Origin: Actinoplanes xinjiangensis
Lineage (GTDB): Bacteria > Actinomycetota > Actinomycetes > Mycobacteriales > Micromonosporaceae
Direction of reading: 5' to 3'
NCBI RefSeq assembly: GCF_003148685.1
Contig: NZ_QGGR01000049.1
Location: forward strand, 1 to 37,530
Length of the DNA stretch: 37,530 nt
Below the pieces are notes generated by a model that saw nothing but the letters and a program-made list of their open reading frames with translations, was not told the origin of the DNA and made no database searches. The translations under genes were made by a program, and so were the position numbers. Shown here in pieces: positions 35,488 to 37,530 of this stretch; the first letter of the stretch is position 1; every line of letters starts with the position of its first letter.

Positions 35488-36912
35488 ATGACCGGCATCG
35501 ACCCGGACGCCGTAAGTGTGGATCCGGACCGTCTAGCGGTCTGTCTGGCGGTCCTGGCCGAGGTGGAGCAGTTGCCGACCGAGCATCCGGACGCGGTGCG
35601 GGTGCGGCGGGCGACCGCGGGCCTGTTCAAGACGGTAAAGGTGCAGCGCCGTAAGGAGCGCCGTCAGGCCGTCGTGGCGAACGATCGGGCGGTGACGGAG
35701 GCGACGGCGACCGGCGCCCCGGGCCGCATCGACGACGAGACGGCGGGGATTCCGCTGCGGAGCGCGGTGCGCGGTGCGACCGCCGGGGTGCTGAAGCAGG
35801 CGCGCGGCTGTTATGTGTGCAAGCAGCGGTTCACCGTGGTGGACGCGTTCTATCACCAGCTCTGCCCGTCGTGTGCCGAGCTGAACCATTCGCGGCGGGA
35901 CGCGCGTACCGATCTGACCGGCCGGACGGCGCTGCTCACCGGCGGGCGCGCCAAGATCGGCATGTACATCGCGTTGCGTCTGCTGCGCGACGGCGCGGAT
36001 CTGACGATCACGACGCGGTTCCCGCATGATGCGGTCCGCCGTTTCGCGGCGATGCCGGACAGTGCCGACTGGCTGCACCGGCTGCGGGTGGTCGGCATCG
36101 ATCTGCGAGACCCGGCGCAGGTCGTCGGCCTTGCCGAGTCGGTCGCGGCACGCGGTCCGCTGGACATTCTGATCAACAACGCGGCCCAGACGGTACGGCG
36201 TACGCCCGGCGCCTATTCGGAGCTGGTTGCCGCCGAGTCGGCCCCGCTGCCGGACGGGCCACTGCCGGAGCTGGAGTTCTTCGGTGGCGCCGCGTCGATC
36301 GGTTCCTCCCCCGCGGCGGCGCTGACGGCGGCGCACCCGCCCACGCTGTCGGCGAAGGAGGTCACCGAGATGGCGCTGACCGCCCGTTCGGTGGCGATCG
36401 ACGCCGGCGGCCTGGTGCCGGACACGACGTCGACGAACAGTTGGAGCGACCGGGTGCACGAGGTCGCACCGCTGGAGCTGCTGGAGGTGCAGCTCTGCAA
36501 CGTGACCGCCCCGTTCATCCTGGTGAGCCGCCTGCGGCCGGCGATGACGGCGTCGAAGTTCCCCCGGCGGTACGTGGTGAACGTGTCGGCGATGGAAGGC
36601 ATCTTCGCCCGCGGTTACAAGGGCGCCGGCCACCCGCACACGAACATGGCGAAGGCCGCCCTGAACATGCTGACCCGCACGAGCGCGGACGACATGTTCG
36701 CCGACGGCATTCTGATGACCAGCGTCGACACCGGCTGGATCACCGACGAGCGCCCGCATCCGACGAAGATGCGCCTGCACGAGGAGGGCTTCCACGCCCC
36801 CTTGGACCTGGTCGACGGCGCAGCCCGGGTGTACGACCCGATCGTCCGTGGTGAGCAGGGCGAGGACGTGTACGGCTGTTTCCTGAAGGACTACGCCCCC
36901 GTCGCCTGGTGA
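35488..36912 (+). CDS. SDR-family oxidoreductase-like protein with N-terminal zinc ribbon
   Basis: ATG 35488 lies behind GAGGGGGA and gives 474 residues. Residues 1-105 are a helical, basic region; C108, C111, C126 and C129 (CYVC...CPSC) form a zinc-ribbon-type knuckle. The SDR domain starts with T-G-G-R-A-K-I-G at 151-158, the NAD(P)-binding glycine motif, then N-N-A-A-Q at 230-234 and the catalytic-type Ser367 in NVSAMEG. The YxxxK pair is not normal: K389 is present in HTNMAK but the position of the Tyr is Thr385. An insert of about 80 residues lies between 235 and 320. Classical reduction/oxidation may therefore be altered or absent. From memory the HTNMAKAALNM stretch is shared by relatives, which would make it a family trait. 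Confidence 0.85.
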   Translation: MTGIDPDAVSVDPDRLAVCLAVLAEVEQLPTEHPDAVRVRRATAGLFKTVKVQRRKERRQAVVANDRAVTEATATGAPGRIDDETAGIPLRSAVRGATAGVLKQARGCYVCKQRFTVVDAFYHQLCPSCAELNHSRRDARTDLTGRTALLTGGRAKIGMYIALRLLRDGADLTITTRFPHDAVRRFAAMPDSADWLHRLRVVGIDLRDPAQVVGLAESVAARGPLDILINNAAQTVRRTPGAYSELVAAESAPLPDGPLPELEFFGGAASIGSSPAAALTAAHPPTLSAKEVTEMALTARSVAIDAGGLVPDTTSTNSWSDRVHEVAPLELLEVQLCNVTAPFILVSRLRPAMTASKFPRRYVVNVSAMEGIFARGYKGAGHPHTNMAKAALNMLTRTSADDMFADGILMTSVDTGWITDERPHPTKMRLHEEGFHAPLDLVDGAARVYDPIVRGEQGEDVYGCFLKDYAPVAW

Positions 36913-36925
36913 CCCTCCGGATTCA

Positions 36926-36967
36926 ATAGCGAACGGGCCGCACCTCACGGTGCGGCCCGTTCGCTAT
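36926..36967. terminator. Strong bidirectional hairpin terminator
   Basis: A perfect 19-base stem, ATAGCGAACGGGCCGCACC and its reverse complement, with a 4-base loop (TCAC). It lies 13 bases after the SDR stop and 31 bases after the end of the minus-strand Gly-rich gene, so it can end both converging transcripts. Confidence 0.93.
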
Positions 36968-36998
36968 GAAGGAACAGTTGTTACTACCGAGTCGCTGA

Positions 36999-37530
36999 TC
37001 AGAGACCGCCGCCGCGACCGCCGCCGCCGAAGCCGCCGCCCATGCCGCCACCCATGCCGCCGCCTTGGCCGCCACCCATGCCGCCGCCCATGCCGCCGCC
37101 CTGGCCACCGCCGATGCCGCCACCGATGCCGCCACCCTGGCCACCACCGATACCGCCACCAATGCCGCCACCGCGACCGCCCCGATGCCCCACCGATGCC
37201 GCCACCCTGGCCGCCACCGATACCGCCACCGATACCGCCACCGCGGCCCCCGCCGATGCCGCCGCCGATGCCGCCACCGTGACCGCCACCGCGACCACCG
37301 CCGATACCGCCGCCATGGCCGCCGCCGATGCCGCCGCCGTGACCGCCACCGATGCCACCGCCATGGCCGCCACCGATACCGCCGCCGTGGCCGCCGCCGT
37401 GGCCGCCGCCGTGGCCGCCGCCGTGACCGCCGCCGTGACCGCCGCCGTGACCGCCGCCGTGACCGCCGCCGTGACCGCCACCGTGACCGCCACCGTGACC
37501 GCCACCGTGACCGCCACCGTGACCGCCACC
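36999..37530 (-). CDS. Gly/His-rich repeat protein, 3' part, with apparent double frameshift
   Basis: Reading the minus strand from the window edge gives GGGH units (GGT GGC GGT CAC and variants), about every four residues, down to roughly 37295, then GGGI/GGGR/GGGQ units. The last ~60 codons (GGGIGGGIGGGQ, GGGMGGGM, ending GGGGRGGGL) are in a different frame ending at TGA 36999. The two frames meet at 37180-37191, where the repeat consensus CCGCCACCGATGCCGCC is missing one base in each of two places (CCCC at 37180-37183 and 37188-37191). Restoring both bases joins the frames. The product would be an extremely Gly-rich protein, possibly metal-binding through the His residues or a surface polymer; no family is recognised. 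It may be a sequencing error or a real pseudogene. Confidence 0.55.
   Translation of the reverse strand, partial: VAVTVAVTVAVTVAVTVAVTAAVTAAVTAAVTAAVTAAATAAATAAATAAVSVAAMAVASVAVTAAASAAAMAAVSAVVAVAVTVAASAAASAGAAVAVSVAVSVAARVAASVGHRGGRGGGIGGGIGGGQGGGIGGGIGGGQGGGMGGGMGGGQGGGMGGGMGGGFGGGGRGGGL

Noticed and set aside
36950..37282. Proline-rich protein on the plus strand in the terminal repeat
   Set aside because: The plus-strand reading has frequent TGA stops in the Pro frame, whereas the minus strand stays open as GGGx and ends next to a bidirectional terminator.

Overview
The window is very GC-rich, with dense genes on both strands and frequent GTG/TTG starts. Gene content (sporulation-lyase-like radical SAM protein, many membrane GGDEF proteins, SpoIIE-type phosphatase, MMPL transporter, group II truncated globin, CopC-CopD fusion) suggests a filamentous actinobacterium, most likely Micromonosporaceae (Actinoplanes-like). 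This is inferred from gene families and composition; no rRNA or tRNA gene is present to fix it.

Layout. 1-3.7 kb: 5' part of glgX (glycogen debranching) behind a secreted beta-lactamase-fold hydrolase, divergent from a DHA2 drug-efflux type MFS pump. 3.7-7.0 kb: a gene-poor accessory stretch with a possible decayed gene fragment, a short tandem duplication, a repeat-bearing open frame with 57-bp units, a 7-bp microsatellite and a two-stage 48/23-bp minisatellite. 7.0-8.9 kb: a two-gene unit of an unknown helical protein and a spore photoproduct lyase-family protein. 8.9-11.5 kb: secreted lipase and erythromycin-esterase-family protein. 11.5-13.9 kb: a truncated globin converging on, and overlapping, a tightly coupled SpoIIE phosphatase - NUDIX - TusA-like unit. 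14.2-24.4 kb: orphan MazF, then three membrane c-di-GMP proteins interleaved with gnd, an MFS transporter and pgm; pgm, a GGDEF-EAL protein, the MFS gene and a GGDEF protein run in one direction with short gaps. 24.5-28.5 kb: CopC-CopD fusion, YaaA, a membrane-anchored FKBP and a membrane-anchored beta-rich protein. 28.6-35.3 kb: a 2240-residue MMPL transporter. 35.5-37.5 kb: an SDR with zinc ribbon, a strong bidirectional terminator, and the 3' part of a Gly/His-rich repeat gene with apparent frameshifts.

The most unusual object is the MMPL protein. Its transporter core takes up only about the first 700 residues. The remaining ~1500 are repetitive, presumably disordered and cytoplasmic, and carry nine copies of a short RPx(T/S)LxD motif in two clusters. 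Other points worth testing are an RNA hairpin that would mask the ribosome binding site of the GGDEF-EAL gene, the overlap of globin and TusA-like genes, and the loss of the catalytic Tyr position in the zinc-ribbon SDR.

Functionally, central carbon genes (glgX, pgm, gnd) and c-di-GMP turnover are close neighbours here. A regulatory link is possible but only inferred from gene order.
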